NCBI GenBank assembly: GCA_903871545.1
Contig: CAIQHG010000068.1
Coordinates: 1 to 64,000, forward strand
Direction: 5' to 3'
DNA from: an uncultured Burkholderiales bacterium
GTDB taxonomy: Bacteria; Pseudomonadota; Gammaproteobacteria; Burkholderiales; Burkholderiaceae_C
Length of the DNA stretch: 64,000 nt
Shown here: one piece after another, positions 24,956 to 34,382 of the stretch
How the letters are laid out: every line of letters starts with the position of its first letter
How positions within the stretch are numbered: the first letter of the stretch is position 1
The notes under the pieces: model-generated
The model's input: the letters and a program-made list of their open reading frames with translations, nothing else
Databases searched by the model: none
Told to the model about the DNA's origin: nothing
Made by a program: the position numbers and the translations under genes

Positions 24956-26170
24956 ATGGGAAAAATTATTATGTCAGTGCTTAAATTTTCTGTTGCTTTT
25001 GTTACCCTCGCTTTTACAGTGGGCAGCCATGCGCAAATATCGGGCGATACAGTCAAGATTGGCTTCATAACCGACATCTCTGGTTTATACGGCGACATAG
25101 ATGGGCAGGGGGGTATTGAGGCTATCAAAATGGCTATTGCTGACTTTGGCGGATCGGTGAATGGTAAAAAAATTGAGCTACTAACGGCAGACCACCAAAA
25201 TAAGCCAGAAGTTGCTGCTGCTAAAGCGCGTGAGTGGATTGACCAACAAGAAGTTGATATGCTCATTGGGGGCACAAATTCAGGAGTTGTTTTGGCTATG
25301 AATAAAATAGCATCAGAGAAAAAACGACCCATCATAGCTGTTTCTGCGGGGTCATCACGGTTGACCAATGAGGATTGCACGCCCTATACAGTGCACTATT
25401 CGTATGACACGATTGCTTTATCAAAAGTAGCTGGTTCTGCCATTGTGAAGCAAGGCGGAGATACTTGGTTTTTCTTAACAGCTGACTACGCCTTTGGCAC
25501 TGCTTTGCAAAATGATGCGACATCGGTTATCAATGCTGAAGGAGGCAAAGTCTTGGGCAGTGTGCGGGCACCTTTAGGCTCATCAGATTTTTCTTCTTTT
25601 TTACTGCAGGCCCAGACCTCTAAAGCTAAAATTCTCGGCTTAGCCAATTCTGGCGGGGACACCATCAACTCGATAAAAGCCGCTAATGAATTTGGAATCA
25701 CTAAAACGATGCAATTAGCAGGATTACTTTTGTTCATAACAGACATTCATGCGTTGGGTCTAGATTTAACGAAAAACATGTACCTTGCCGACGCATGGTA
25801 TTGGGATACAAACGCAGAAACTCGGGCGTGGGCTAAACGTTATTTTCAAATCATGAAAAAAGAGCCTTCCTCCACTCAAGCAGCGGATTATTCTGCAACA
25901 CTAACCTATCTTAAGGCCGTTAAAGCAACGGGCACTGATAATCCAGACAAAGTGATGGCGGAACTAAAATCTGCCAAGATTAATGATATGTTCGCGAAAG
26001 GGGGGTACATACGAGCTGATGGTCGAATGATCCACGATATGTATTTGATGCAAGTAAAACAACCATCAGAGTCTAAGTATCCCTGGGATTATTACAAACT
26101 TGTTGAGACTGTTGGCGGAGATCAGGCCTTCGCAAATAAATCCCAATCTAAATGTACTTTGTGGAAATGA
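24956..26170 (+). CDS. Periplasmic branched-chain-type ABC solute-binding protein
   Basis: The 404-residue protein (start at 24956, 6 bases after AAGGAG) has a signal peptide ending AFTVGSHA. The body is a type I solute-binding fold: VKIGFITDISGLYGDIDGQG, TADHQNKPEVAAAKAREWI, and ADYAFGTALQNDA. It is a LivJ-like family used for many amino acids, aromatic acids and amides. No permease or ATPase is adjacent, so it must share subunits encoded elsewhere, or the Liv-type transporter at 34.8-38.2 kb. Its place 25 bases after acuI suggests a ligand related to that operon's substrate. Confidence 0.8.
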   Translation: MGKIIMSVLKFSVAFVTLAFTVGSHAQISGDTVKIGFITDISGLYGDIDGQGGIEAIKMAIADFGGSVNGKKIELLTADHQNKPEVAAAKAREWIDQQEVDMLIGGTNSGVVLAMNKIASEKKRPIIAVSAGSSRLTNEDCTPYTVHYSYDTIALSKVAGSAIVKQGGDTWFFLTADYAFGTALQNDATSVINAEGGKVLGSVRAPLGSSDFSSFLLQAQTSKAKILGLANSGGDTINSIKAANEFGITKTMQLAGLLLFITDIHALGLDLTKNMYLADAWYWDTNAETRAWAKRYFQIMKKEPSSTQAADYSATLTYLKAVKATGTDNPDKVMAELKSAKINDMFAKGGYIRADGRMIHDMYLMQVKQPSESKYPWDYYKLVETVGGDQAFANKSQSKCTLWK

Positions 26171-26387
26171 TTCAACAGAAACCTTTCATGCTTAAAAGTT
26201 GCTCCAAATCAATGTCTTTTGGATAAAAAAGTCACTGTGTAGTTGTTCGTGCAATTGCGCGTTTATATCATCCTTGTTCAAACTGGAGGAGGGAAGTGAT
26301 TTGAATCTGAGCAAAAAGTAAATTATTTTCCCCAAAGAAGATATTTTGTAGAAAATTAAATTAAGGACATCCTAAGAACGTTAATTA

Positions 26388-26599
26388 TTAAACAAACTTT
26401 TGAAATTCGTCAGGACTGAGATTTGCCTGACGAAGTATTCCATTGATTGTTCCCGCTTTGAAATCTTTGTGATTCGGTACCTATGCACCCATATCTCTCA
26501 CGTTTCATCACGATGTGACTTCCTTGCCGAGTTACTGTAAATTCTAATTGCTGTAAAACTTTGATAATATTATTTCTGGCAGTCCAGCAAACTTAAGGA
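26388..26599 (-). pseudogene. hicA: Remnant of a HicA-family mRNA interferase toxin
   Basis: Two reading frames on the minus strand together spell a HicA protein. The upstream one gives IIKVLQQLEFTVTRQGSHIV, with the catalytic-type His after GS. The downstream one gives VPNHKDFKAGTINGILRQAN and a normal C-terminus ending in a stop at 26388. A frameshift near 26475-26485 separates them, and the start region is also lost. No hicB antitoxin frame is visible. The flanking 26171-26387 holds nothing recognisable. Confidence 0.7.
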
Positions 26600-26623
26600 T
26601 GCGCAGATTTATTCGCATTTAGT

Positions 26624-28147
26624 TTAGGTTACTGGCGCTGGGTTAAAGAGCACTAATGCATTGTGCAATTTCCAGTGTTCTGCCCATGTTTTTTTACGAC
26701 CACTTGCGACTTCAAGCATTAGCTGGAACATTTGCATGCCCACCTCCTCAATCGTTTTGGTCCCATCGGCGATAGTGCCAGCATTGATGTCCATAATGTC
26801 GTGCCAACGTCGTGCTAAGTCTGAGCGCGTTGCTACTTTGATGACAGGAACTTCGGCTAAGCCGTAAGGAGTGCCGCGACCAGTAGTGAAAACGTGAAGG
26901 TTCATTCCCGCAGCCAATTGAAGCGTGCCGCAAATAAAGTCACTGGCCGGTGTAGCTGCGTAGATCAGGCCTTTTTGTTTTAGCTTTTCGCCTGGCGATA
27001 AGACACCGGAAATAGGAGCCGAACCGGATTTTACGATTGAGCCCATTGCTTTTTCAACAATGTTGGAAAGCCCACCTTTTTTGTTACCTGGGGTGGTGTT
27101 TGCGCTTCGATCAGCTCGGCCACGCGCAAGGTATGCGTCATACCAAGCCATCTCACGAATCATGGCTTCAGCAACTTCTGGTGTAGTTGCGCGCGAAGTA
27201 AGTTGATCAATGCCGTCTCGAACTTCCGTAACTTCGGAGAACATCACGCTCGCACCAGCTCGCACTAATAAATCTGTGCAATAGCCCACAGCTGGATTTG
27301 CAGTTACACCTGAGAAAGCATCACTGCCGCCGCACTGAACGCCAACGACTAGCTCGCTTGCAGGAACTGTTTCCCGACGTCGTTGGTTGAGTCGTTTCAG
27401 GTGTTGCTCTGCTGTCTTCATGATGGAATCAATCATGGACATGAAGCCAACGTGAGCTTCATCTTGAAGGCAAACAACGTCAAGAGCTTCACCGCGTTGA
27501 TCGTTGATGGGTATAGCCCCTGGGGGCATCAGGCGCTCGGGTTGCAATTTTTCGCAACCTAAGCTAACAACCATCACCTCACCCCCAAAGTTAGGGTTGA
27601 GGCTGATATTGCGAAGTGTGCGAATTGGAATTTCCGCCCCATCTGCATCAATGGCAACTCCACAGCCATAGGTGTGCTCCAGACCCACTACATCGTCCAC
27701 ATTAGGAAACTTTGGCAGCAATTCTGATTTGATGCGTTCAACGGCGAATTCAACAACACCCGATACGCATTGCACTGTTGTTGTAATTGCCAAGATATTT
27801 CTTGTTCCTACTGAGCCATCTGCATTGCGGTAGCCCTCGAAGGTGTAGCCCTCAAGTGGGGGTAGGGGGCTGGGTTTAACTGTTGCTATAGGTAAGTTGT
27901 CGAGTTCGCGAGCAGATGGCATTTTTATGAGTCGCTCATGCACCCAGCTACCCGCCGCAATGTCTTTTAGCGCAAACCCAATCGGAATTCCATAACGCAC
28001 AATAGGTCCGTCAGTTGGAATGTCGATCAAAGCAACCTTGTGCCCCTGCGGCACTTGATCTCGTAAAATTAAACCGCTGGAAAGTTCTGTGCCTACAGAA
28101 AGGCCGCCATTGTTGGCGACAATCGCGACGTTGTCTCGAGTGTTCAT
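26624..28147 (-). CDS. garD: Galactarate dehydratase (GarD/UxaA family)
   Basis: The product has 507 residues from the ATG at 28147; an upstream ATG at 28168 adds seven. The N-terminal SAF-like domain ([19 protein letters not shown]) is followed by the dehydratase body with [46 protein letters not shown] and [16 protein letters not shown]. Length and blocks match galactarate dehydratase more closely than two-domain altronate dehydratase. It converts galactarate to 5-keto-4-deoxy-glucarate. No garL, garR or transporter gene is beside it; the enolase-superfamily enzymes and Liv transporter 11 kb away could be functionally related. Confidence 0.85.
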   Translation of the reverse strand: MNTRDNVAIVANNGGLSVGTELSSGLILRDQVPQGHKVALIDIPTDGPIVRYGIPIGFALKDIAAGSWVHERLIKMPSARELDNLPIATVKPSPLPPLEGYTFEGYRNADGSVGTRNILAITTTVQCVSGVVEFAVERIKSELLPKFPNVDDVVGLEHTYGCGVAIDADGAEIPIRTLRNISLNPNFGGEVMVVSLGCEKLQPERLMPPGAIPINDQRGEALDVVCLQDEAHVGFMSMIDSIMKTAEQHLKRLNQRRRETVPASELVVGVQCGGSDAFSGVTANPAVGYCTDLLVRAGASVMFSEVTEVRDGIDQLTSRATTPEVAEAMIREMAWYDAYLARGRADRSANTTPGNKKGGLSNIVEKAMGSIVKSGSAPISGVLSPGEKLKQKGLIYAATPASDFICGTLQLAAGMNLHVFTTGRGTPYGLAEVPVIKVATRSDLARRWHDIMDINAGTIADGTKTIEEVGMQMFQLMLEVASGRKKTWAEHWKLHNALVLFNPAPVT

Positions 28148-28426
28148 TATGATAGTCAATGGCTTCACAAATGTTTCCTATCTAGTTAGTGTTCAACTGT
28201 TTTGTATAAGGTGTCGTTGGCCATATGATAGCGGTACAAGACAGTTCATGCAAGGTTTTGTATTGTCTGTGATAAACCACTCGTTATTGACAAAACCATT
28301 TAGATTTCTTGTTAAGTATAAATTTACTTAATATAAATTTATAACTATAATTTTTAATTAAATAGGATTGAAAGATTTCTTTCAAAACGGAAATAGGTCT
28401 GATAATTGACTCAAGGTATTGAATAG

Positions 28427-28630
28427 CGCATCTCTAAAATTTCAGCAACCATGGCTGTTTATGTAGACCTAAAACAGAAAACAGTTGTCGTTTAGCCTTT
28501 AGAGGGAATGACTTTGAATCAAAAAACCATCAATGAAGAACTCAAAGATACAGGCTATGAAATTGTAAAAGTAGAGTCAGTCCCAAAAAGTGTTGCCGAA
28601 CCTAAAGCAGAATTGACGTCAAACAAATGA
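28427..28630 (+). pseudogene. Decayed heavy-metal-associated (HMA) domain protein
   Basis: One frame reads ISATMAVYVDLKQKTVVV, then a TAG stop (28493-28495), then PLEGMTLNQKTINEELKDTG and a tail to the TGA at 28628. This is the second half of a MerP/CopZ-type HMA domain; the metal-binding CXXC half is missing. An ATG at 28508 could still make a 40-residue fragment whose stop overlaps the next gene's start (ATGA). The 28169-28426 stretch upstream holds no gene. Confidence 0.55.
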
Positions 28631-28800
28631 TCTTAGAAAAAATCATTGCGCCTAAGAGTAATTTACTAACCAGCGTTGTCGCTCTATTTGCCAGTTCCAG
28701 CACTTTAATCTGTTGCGCCATCCCTGCTTTATTGATCACTTTGTGTGCGGGTGCTTCTTTATCCACCTTTATCTCCCTCTTTCCAAAGATCGAGTGGATT
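28561..28800 (+). repeat. 240-bp direct repeat, left copy
   Basis: Matches 33605-33844 over 240 bases with 11 substitutions and no gaps (about 95 percent). It covers the end of the HMA fragment and the first half of the small membrane-protein gene. The pair brackets chrA and copA. Confidence 0.95.
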
Positions 28801-28977
28801 AATGAGCACAAGGTTGAAGTGTTTATTTTTTCTGGAGTGATGCTGAGCATTAGTGGCTATATGCAATGGCGCGGAAGATTTGCGCCATGCCCAACCGATC
28901 CAGTATCAAGAAATGCCTGTATGAGGACTCGTAAAGTTTCTTCAATGGTTTATGGTCTTAGCTTATTACTTTATTAA
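28627..28977 (+). CDS. Small membrane protein of a metal-resistance type, 3' frameshift
   Basis: The 116-residue product has two or three membrane segments. The first helix carries a Cys pair in SSTLICCAIPALLITLCAGA, as in MerT/MerC-like metal transport proteins, and a later loop has FAPCPTDP and RNACMRTRK. The natural end appears frameshifted. The current frame stops at LLLY, while the next frame continues LIGAGFLLFSQF before a stop, a plausible last helix. Family assignment is loose. Pairing with an HMA-domain gene upstream is the usual context for mercury- or copper-related uptake. Confidence 0.55.
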   Translation: MILEKIIAPKSNLLTSVVALFASSSTLICCAIPALLITLCAGASLSTFISLFPKIEWINEHKVEVFIFSGVMLSISGYMQWRGRFAPCPTDPVSRNACMRTRKVSSMVYGLSLLLY

Positions 28978-29145
28978 TAGGGGCTGGTTTCCTTTTGTTC
29001 AGCCAATTTTAACGAATTGATAAGGCTTAATTTTATATGAGCGTCTATTTAAGCGTCGGTTATTGAAGCCTCTTAACTTGTAATGCCGTTTAAAAAGACA
29101 AAAAAATGGCGTATGATGTTTGATTAAAAAGCCCGAAAGATAATT

Positions 29146-30324
29146 ATGGAGAAAATCCAGTTTAATTCGAAGCCCTCTTATAGTCTTTGGCAGTTAGTTA
29201 TCTATATGCTCAAGTTAGGCACTTGGGGCTTTGGTGGTCCTGTAGCATTAGCTGGATATATGAATCGTGATCTAGTTGAAAAACAACACTGGATTACTGA
29301 AGCGGACTACAAAGAAGGCATGGCCCTAGCCCAAATGGCTCCGGGCCCAATGGCGGCCCAGTTAGCCATCTATCTTGGTTATGTTCATTATCGAGTTCTT
29401 GGAGCTAGTTTAGCGGGCATTGCTTTTGTCGTTCCATCCTTTTTAATGGTTGTTGCTCTTGGCTGGGCTTATGTCGCTTATGGGGACTTGGCTTGGATGC
29501 AGGCAGTCTTTTACGGAGTGGGTGCGGCAGTCATTGGTATTATTGCAATCAGTGCTCAAAAACTCACTAAGAAAACCATTGGCAAAGACAAGTTGCTTTG
29601 GGCAATATTCTTAGTAATGGTGGTGAGTACCGTTATCACTCAATCTGAAATTGCTTCACTGGTATTTGCCGCGGGCTTTATTACTTTGTTTGTTAAGGCA
29701 CCGCCAAACTGGTTTAAGAGTGGTGGATTGAATAGTCTTGCTATTGCTCAAGTACCAGCATTTTCGAGCATTTGGGGTAGCTTTGACTTATCCTTACTTA
29801 GTCAAATAGCCATTTTCTTTACTAAAGCAGGCGCCTTTGTATTTGGTTCGGGATTGGCCATCGTTCCATTCTTATATGGTGGTGTAGTGGCAGAGCATCA
29901 ATGGCTAACGGAGAAACAGTTTGTAGATGCTGTAGCTGTTGCGATGATTACTCCCGGGCCTGTGGTGATTACAGTTGGCTTTATTGGCTATCTGATTGCT
30001 GGCTTTACTGGTGCCAGTGTAGCCTCATTGGCCACCTTTATTCCTTGTTATCTTTTTACAATAATTCCTGCACCTTACTTTAAGAAATACGGCAAGAACC
30101 CTAGTCTTATTGCCTTCATTGATGGAGTAACATCCGCCGCAGTTGGAGCAATTACAGGTTCAGTTATTGTGATTGCTCAGCGTTCGATTGTGGATATTCC
30201 AACGGCTACATTAGCGATTGTGACTACAGCCTTGTTATGGAAATATAAAAAGCTGACTGAACCAGTCGTTGTAGTAGCGGCCGCTCTTTTAGGGTTATTG
30301 TTGTATCCAATTTTTCATAATTGA
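29146..30324 (+). CDS. chrA: Chromate transporter ChrA
   Basis: This two-domain CHR-family permease has 392 residues. The N-terminal half starts with TWGFGGPVALAGYMNRDLVE and has MAPGPMAAQLAIYLGY. The C-terminal half repeats the pattern with FGSGLAIVPFLYGG and MITPGPVVITVGFIGY. The duplicated GGP and PGP motifs are diagnostic. Long-chain ChrA expels chromate from the cytoplasm. It has its own 168-base upstream region without a chrB regulator, and lies inside the direct-repeat-bracketed segment with copA. Confidence 0.9.
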   Translation: MEKIQFNSKPSYSLWQLVIYMLKLGTWGFGGPVALAGYMNRDLVEKQHWITEADYKEGMALAQMAPGPMAAQLAIYLGYVHYRVLGASLAGIAFVVPSFLMVVALGWAYVAYGDLAWMQAVFYGVGAAVIGIIAISAQKLTKKTIGKDKLLWAIFLVMVVSTVITQSEIASLVFAAGFITLFVKAPPNWFKSGGLNSLAIAQVPAFSSIWGSFDLSLLSQIAIFFTKAGAFVFGSGLAIVPFLYGGVVAEHQWLTEKQFVDAVAVAMITPGPVVITVGFIGYLIAGFTGASVASLATFIPCYLFTIIPAPYFKKYGKNPSLIAFIDGVTSAAVGAITGSVIVIAQRSIVDIPTATLAIVTTALLWKYKKLTEPVVVVAAALLGLLLYPIFHN

Positions 30325-30751
30325 TACGAAAATACAAGCATTATTCTTATCCCTTGTATTGGTAGTAATAACTTCTAGTAGTAAAGAACTCCTGAGGCAG
30401 TGGCTCGTTTCCACCCCGAGCCACCAAAATCAAATAATGCCCTGCTTTGTGGGGGTACATTTTCTCTTGGATTGGCAGGATATTTTATATCCTTGCTTTT
30501 AACTTAGCTTGTCTAGTTTAAGAGTGCTGCCCTTACACTCGGCGATGACGGTTCCAGATGAACCATTTCTACTATGCAAGTGGTCGTGCTTAGGGTACCC
30601 ATCGCATGAAATATCCTTTTCATAAATGATAAGAATATTTGATCTATATCAATAGATATTTTCTAAATTAGCGCTAGATTAGAAGCTCTAAATAAAGCAA
30701 GTGTTTCTTTCCTATGGAGTTAATGCTTAACAAATGATAGGTGGTTTAATA
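30325..30751. other. Gene-free stretch between chrA and the copper genes
   Basis: No supported gene in 427 bases. I looked for CueR- or CopR-type dyads before copA and saw none. Confidence 0.4.
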
Positions 30752-30847
30752 ATGGGTAGCATGAGTCTAATTGAGATTTTGGTTTTAGTAGTCCTAGTTC
30801 TTTCAATTATTGCTTTGAGTAAAAAAATATTTCACAGCTCAAATTAA
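30752..30847 (+). CDS. Candidate 31-residue membrane micropeptide before copA
   Basis: The frame encodes a short N-terminus (MGSMSLIE), one strongly hydrophobic helix (ILVLVVLVLSIIAL) and a basic tail (SKKIFHSSN). A GATAGGTGG ribosome-binding region precedes the ATG, and copA starts 57 bases after its stop. Single-helix peptides next to P-type ATPases can be regulators or stabilisers, but no homology is recognised. It could also be a chance frame. Confidence 0.4.
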   Translation: MGSMSLIEILVLVVLVLSIIALSKKIFHSSN

Positions 30848-30904
30848 TCACTCAAATATTTGTGATTGTTAAAGTATCTTTCAAATTGGAAAATAAGGAT
30901 GTAT

Positions 30905-33220
30905 ATGAGTGATAGTTGTTGCCAAAATGCCGAAGTGCCCAGTAAGTTAAAAGATCTTGTATGCGGCATGACCGTAACAACAGCGTCAAACCATACCTGC
31001 TCTCTTAATGGGGTATCGTATTATTTTTGTAGCTCTGGATGTAAAGAAAAATTTATTAGCTCGCCTAACAAATACCTTGATAAGCACTCAAGCGATACAG
31101 TAACGGCAACTCTTGCAGCAGGAGTAATTTATACGTGTCCTATGCATCCTCAAATTGAGCAAGATCATCCTGGCCCTTGTCCACTTTGTGGCATGTCTTT
31201 GGAGCCATTAATGCCTCAATTAGTGGAGGAGGAGGAAGAAAACCCTGAGCTATTGAGTTTTCAAAGGCGCTTTTGGTGGACTCTGCCGTTTACAGTAGTA
31301 GTCACAACATTAGCCATGTTTGGCCATGAACTCCATTTGATGGATATTAGATCCCAAACTTGGTTAGAGTTATTTCTTTCTTTGCCAATTGTGCTTTGGG
31401 CGGGATGGCCATTTTTCCAGCGCGGCGTTGAATCTGTTATCAACCGTAGTCCCAATATGTGGACTTTGATTGGACTTGGCACCAGTGCCGCGTTTATTTA
31501 TAGTTTAGCGGCAACTATTGCACCACAACTCTTTCCCGTATCATTTATGTCGATGGGCAGAGTTAGCGTTTACTTTGAAGCTTCAGCAGGAATTATTTCT
31601 TTAACGCTACTTGGGCAATTATTGGAACTTAAAGCGCGTTCGCAAACGTCTGGGGCAATCAAATTATTATTAGGATTGGCGCCTAGGACCGTCAGAAGAA
31701 TTAATGATGGTGGCACTGAGGAAGACACTCCATTAGCCAATGTCCACATCGGCGATTTGCTCCGAGTACGTCCGGGAGAAAAGGTTCCTGTTGATGGAGT
31801 GGTTATTGAGGGATCTAGTGCAATCGATGAGTCGATGCTCACTGGCGAGTCATTGCCTGTGAGTAAAAAGCTGGGTGATAAAGTAATTGGCGCAACAATC
31901 AATACCAACGGTGCATTAATTATTCGGGCAGAGCATGTGGGTTCTTCGACAATTTTGGCACAAATTGTTCAGATGGTTGCACAAGCACAGCGTTCAAGGG
32001 CTCCGATGCAAAGAATGGCTGATGTGGTTGCTGGATATTTTGTCCTTGCTGTCGTTTCAGTAGCCTTGATTTCATTTTTTACATGGGGATTTTTTGGCCC
32101 TCAGCCTAGCTGGGTATTTGGCTTAATCAACGCCGTGTCCGTTTTGATTATTGCTTGTCCATGTGCTTTAGGGCTGGCTACGCCGATGTCCATTATGGTT
32201 GCCACGGGCAAAGGAGCAAGGAAAGGCATCTTATTTCGTAATGCCACGGCAATTGAAAACTTACACAAAGTCAACACCTTAATTATTGATAAAACTGGCA
32301 CTTTGACTGAAGGCAAGCCTGTATTTGATAAAGCTATAGCAACCGTAGGTTTTGAGGTTGATGAGATTTTGCGATTGGCGGCAAGCCTTGATCAAGGAAG
32401 CGAACATCCACTCGCCGATGCTATTGTGTATGCGGCAAGAGTACGACATCTAACACTAGATAAACCAGAGCACTTTGAAGCCATTTCAGGTATGGGAGTG
32501 AAAGGTAATATTGGCACACTTCATTTAACTCTGGGTAATACGACTTTAATGGAGAAACTGGGCATATCGGTTGATAGCTTAAGAGTGCAAGCCGAACAAT
32601 TACGATCTGAAAGTGCTAGCGTAATGTATTTGGCAGTTAATCAAAAATTAGCTGGATTATTGGCAGTCTCTGATCCTATTAAAGCTACGAGTTCCGAGGC
32701 CCTGCAAAGGCTAAGAGATTTGGGTTTACGAATTGTTATGGCTACGGGTGATGGTTTGACAACTGCGAAATCAGTGGGACAACGCCTTGGAATCGAAGAA
32801 GTTTACGGCGAAGTGAAACCTATTGATAAGTTAGAGTTAGTCACTCGGTTACAAAATGAAGGTTGTATTGTGGCAATGGCAGGCGATGGCATTAATGATG
32901 CACCGGCTTTAGCTAAGGCAAATATCGGCATTGCTATGGGAACCGGCACTGATGTTGCCATGAATAGCGCCCAGATTACTTTAGTCAAGGGGGATTTGAG
33001 AGGTATCGCAATTGCTTTTTCAATATCTAAAGCTACAGTTGACAATATGAAGCAGAATTTAGCATTTGCATTTCTCTACAACTCGCTGGGCATTCCTATT
33101 GCTGCTGGAGTTCTTTATCCACTAACAGGTTGGCTGCTATCGCCATTAATTGCCGCATTGGCTATGAGCTTTAGCTCAGTCTCTGTAATCACCAATGCAT
33201 TGCGTTTAAGAAATAAATGA
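30905..33220 (+). CDS. copA: Copper-exporting P1B-type ATPase with YHS and metal-binding N-domains
   Basis: The product has 771 residues from the ATG at 30905, 6 bases after AAGG. N-terminal modules are a YHS domain (CGMTV to [12 protein letters not shown], about 18-50) and a [17 protein letters not shown] metal-binding domain (about 78-103), instead of classical HMA repeats. The core has the TGES loop ([10 protein letters not shown]), the CPC metal site [11 protein letters not shown], the phosphorylation motif DKTGTLTEG, the SEHPLA motif, and [10 protein letters not shown]. It pumps Cu(I) outward across the inner membrane. The CPC plus [11 protein letters not shown] and [12 protein letters not shown] in the last helices support copper/silver specificity. 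A longer TTG start (30866) is unlikely. Confidence 0.95.
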   Translation: MSDSCCQNAEVPSKLKDLVCGMTVTTASNHTCSLNGVSYYFCSSGCKEKFISSPNKYLDKHSSDTVTATLAAGVIYTCPMHPQIEQDHPGPCPLCGMSLEPLMPQLVEEEEENPELLSFQRRFWWTLPFTVVVTTLAMFGHELHLMDIRSQTWLELFLSLPIVLWAGWPFFQRGVESVINRSPNMWTLIGLGTSAAFIYSLAATIAPQLFPVSFMSMGRVSVYFEASAGIISLTLLGQLLELKARSQTSGAIKLLLGLAPRTVRRINDGGTEEDTPLANVHIGDLLRVRPGEKVPVDGVVIEGSSAIDESMLTGESLPVSKKLGDKVIGATINTNGALIIRAEHVGSSTILAQIVQMVAQAQRSRAPMQRMADVVAGYFVLAVVSVALISFFTWGFFGPQPSWVFGLINAVSVLIIACPCALGLATPMSIMVATGKGARKGILFRNATAIENLHKVNTLIIDKTGTLTEGKPVFDKAIATVGFEVDEILRLAASLDQGSEHPLADAIVYAARVRHLTLDKPEHFEAISGMGVKGNIGTLHLTLGNTTLMEKLGISVDSLRVQAEQLRSESASVMYLAVNQKLAGLLAVSDPIKATSSEALQRLRDLGLRIVMATGDGLTTAKSVGQRLGIEEVYGEVKPIDKLELVTRLQNEGCIVAMAGDGINDAPALAKANIGIAMGTGTDVAMNSAQITLVKGDLRGIAIAFSISKATVDNMKQNLAFAFLYNSLGIPIAAGVLYPLTGWLLSPLIAALAMSFSSVSVITNALRLRNK

Positions 33221-33260
33221 TGTTGGTAGAGTCGAATTTAGCGACACTGATCATTCAGGA

Positions 33261-33353
33261 ATGATTAACCCAAGTATTTTGGGATATAAAGCTCCGCAAT
33301 CAATGGAAATGAATCATGAAATGTCAGTAGATCATGCGGAACATATGAAGTAA
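33261..33353 (+). CDS. Candidate 30-residue Met/His-rich peptide
   Basis: The short frame after copA contains SMEMNHEMSVDHAEHMK, a cluster of Met, His and acidic residues like those in copper-binding periplasmic proteins and multicopper oxidases. In the same frame upstream it reads FSDTDHSGM, so it could be the tail of a lost copper protein rather than an independent gene. No signal peptide or ribosome-binding site is clear. Confidence 0.3.
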   Translation: MINPSILGYKAPQSMEMNHEMSVDHAEHMK

Positions 33354-33417
33354 GTATTTGAAATGGATGATTCATCTAAGGCTCTGGTAGAGTCCGTCCC
33401 TAGCCACCAAGATTCAC

Positions 33418-33448
33418 AATAGCCTACATGCTGGGCTATTTTCTTTTC
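33418..33448 (+). terminator. Rho-independent terminator downstream of copA
   Basis: AATAGCC and GGCTATT form a 7-base stem around a 9-base loop, followed by TTCTTTTC. It ends the copA transcript about 200 bases after the stop. Confidence 0.7.
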
Positions 33449-33604
33449 AGTTTATCTAAAAGTAATTGATGGCTTTTCTCACCTAAAGCCAGCGTTGCTA
33501 GTCTACTCCCAGAACTTCTAATCTAAATATCAGGATGCCAAATCCTGTTTTACCGTTTCCGCTATTTAAGTGGCACTGTGCTCGGGGAACTCATGAGAAA
33601 TTTT

Positions 33605-33844
33605 AATTGTAAAAGTAGAGTCAGACCCAAAAAGTGTTGCCGAACCTAAAGCAGAATTGGCGTCAAACAAATGACCTTAGAAAAAATCATTGCGCCTAAG
33701 AGTAATTTACTAACCAGCGTTTTCACTCTATTTGCCAGTTCCAGCACTTTAATCTGTTACGCCATCCCTGCTTTATTGGTCACTTTGGGTGCGGGTGCTA
33801 CTTTATCCACCTTTATCTCCATCTTTCCAAAGATCGTGTGGATT
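33605..33844 (+). repeat. 240-bp direct repeat, right copy
   Basis: Right-hand partner of 28561-28800, same orientation and length. Similarity stops abruptly after the codons for WI, where this copy's frame runs into a stop. Confidence 0.95.
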
Positions 33845-33856
33845 CTAGATGGCTAA
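33671..33856 (+). pseudogene. Truncated second copy of the small membrane-protein gene
   Basis: The first 58 codons match the gene at 28627 within the direct repeat. After PKIVWI the frame ends in unrelated LDG and a stop, so the loop and second half are missing. The second Cys of the CC pair is Tyr here (LICYAIP), which would remove the metal site. The frame is otherwise open and may still be translated. Confidence 0.7.
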
Positions 33857-33930
33857 ACGTTGAGTCAATGTAAATTGGAAAGATCCTAATTTTGGTACAA
33901 TATTATTAAAGTAGTTATATAATAAGAGAA

Positions 33931-34185
33931 ATGACAATCACTTACACACAACATGCTCTAGCGCGCATGGCTGAAAGAGGTATTGGTCAACAGGAAGTTG
34001 AGGCGACGCTGAAAAATCCTTTTCGTCAAATACCTGTCGATCATGGTCGAATTGAGTCGCAAGGTTTCATTGAAAGATCTGGCAACAAACAGTTACTTCG
34101 AGTTATAAGTGAAGGTCACGTCGTTGTGTTGGTCGTCACTGTAATAGCAACTAGCAAATTTCAAAAGTATGGAGTTTCAATATGA
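33931..34185 (+). CDS. DUF4258 domain protein, probable toxin-like component
   Basis: The 84-residue protein begins TYTQHALARMAERGIGQQEV, the N-terminal signature of DUF4258 (H-A-x-x-R-M-x-x-R-G-I). It ends in a compact strand pair (VVVLVVTVIATSK). DUF4258 has a RelE-like size and is usually found in small operons with DUF2283 and HTH proteins. It overlaps the next gene by 4 bases (ATGA). RNase activity is suspected for the family but is not shown by the sequence. Confidence 0.8.
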   Translation: MTITYTQHALARMAERGIGQQEVEATLKNPFRQIPVDHGRIESQGFIERSGNKQLLRVISEGHVVVLVVTVIATSKFQKYGVSI

Positions 34186-34382
34186 AAATTGAATACGATC
34201 AGCAAGCCGATGCCATGTATATACGCTTACGTGCAGGCAATGTGGCAGAGAGTGAAGAAATTCGACCCGGTGTTGTGTTTGACTATGACGTCGAAGGCAA
34301 AGTGCTTGGCATTGAAATGCTAGATGTGAGCGAACGCACGGATAACCCACGCGAGTTGGCTATGGAGTTGGTGGGTGGGTGA
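34182..34382 (+). CDS. DUF2283 domain protein
   Basis: The 66-residue protein has the DUF2283 pattern: YDQQADAMYIRLRAG near the start, then VVFDYDVEGKVLGIEMLDVS. It overlaps both neighbours (4 and 8 bases), so the three are translated as one unit. It is likely the partner or antitoxin-like element of the DUF4258 protein; function is inferred from context. Confidence 0.8.
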   Translation: MKIEYDQQADAMYIRLRAGNVAESEEIRPGVVFDYDVEGKVLGIEMLDVSERTDNPRELAMELVGG

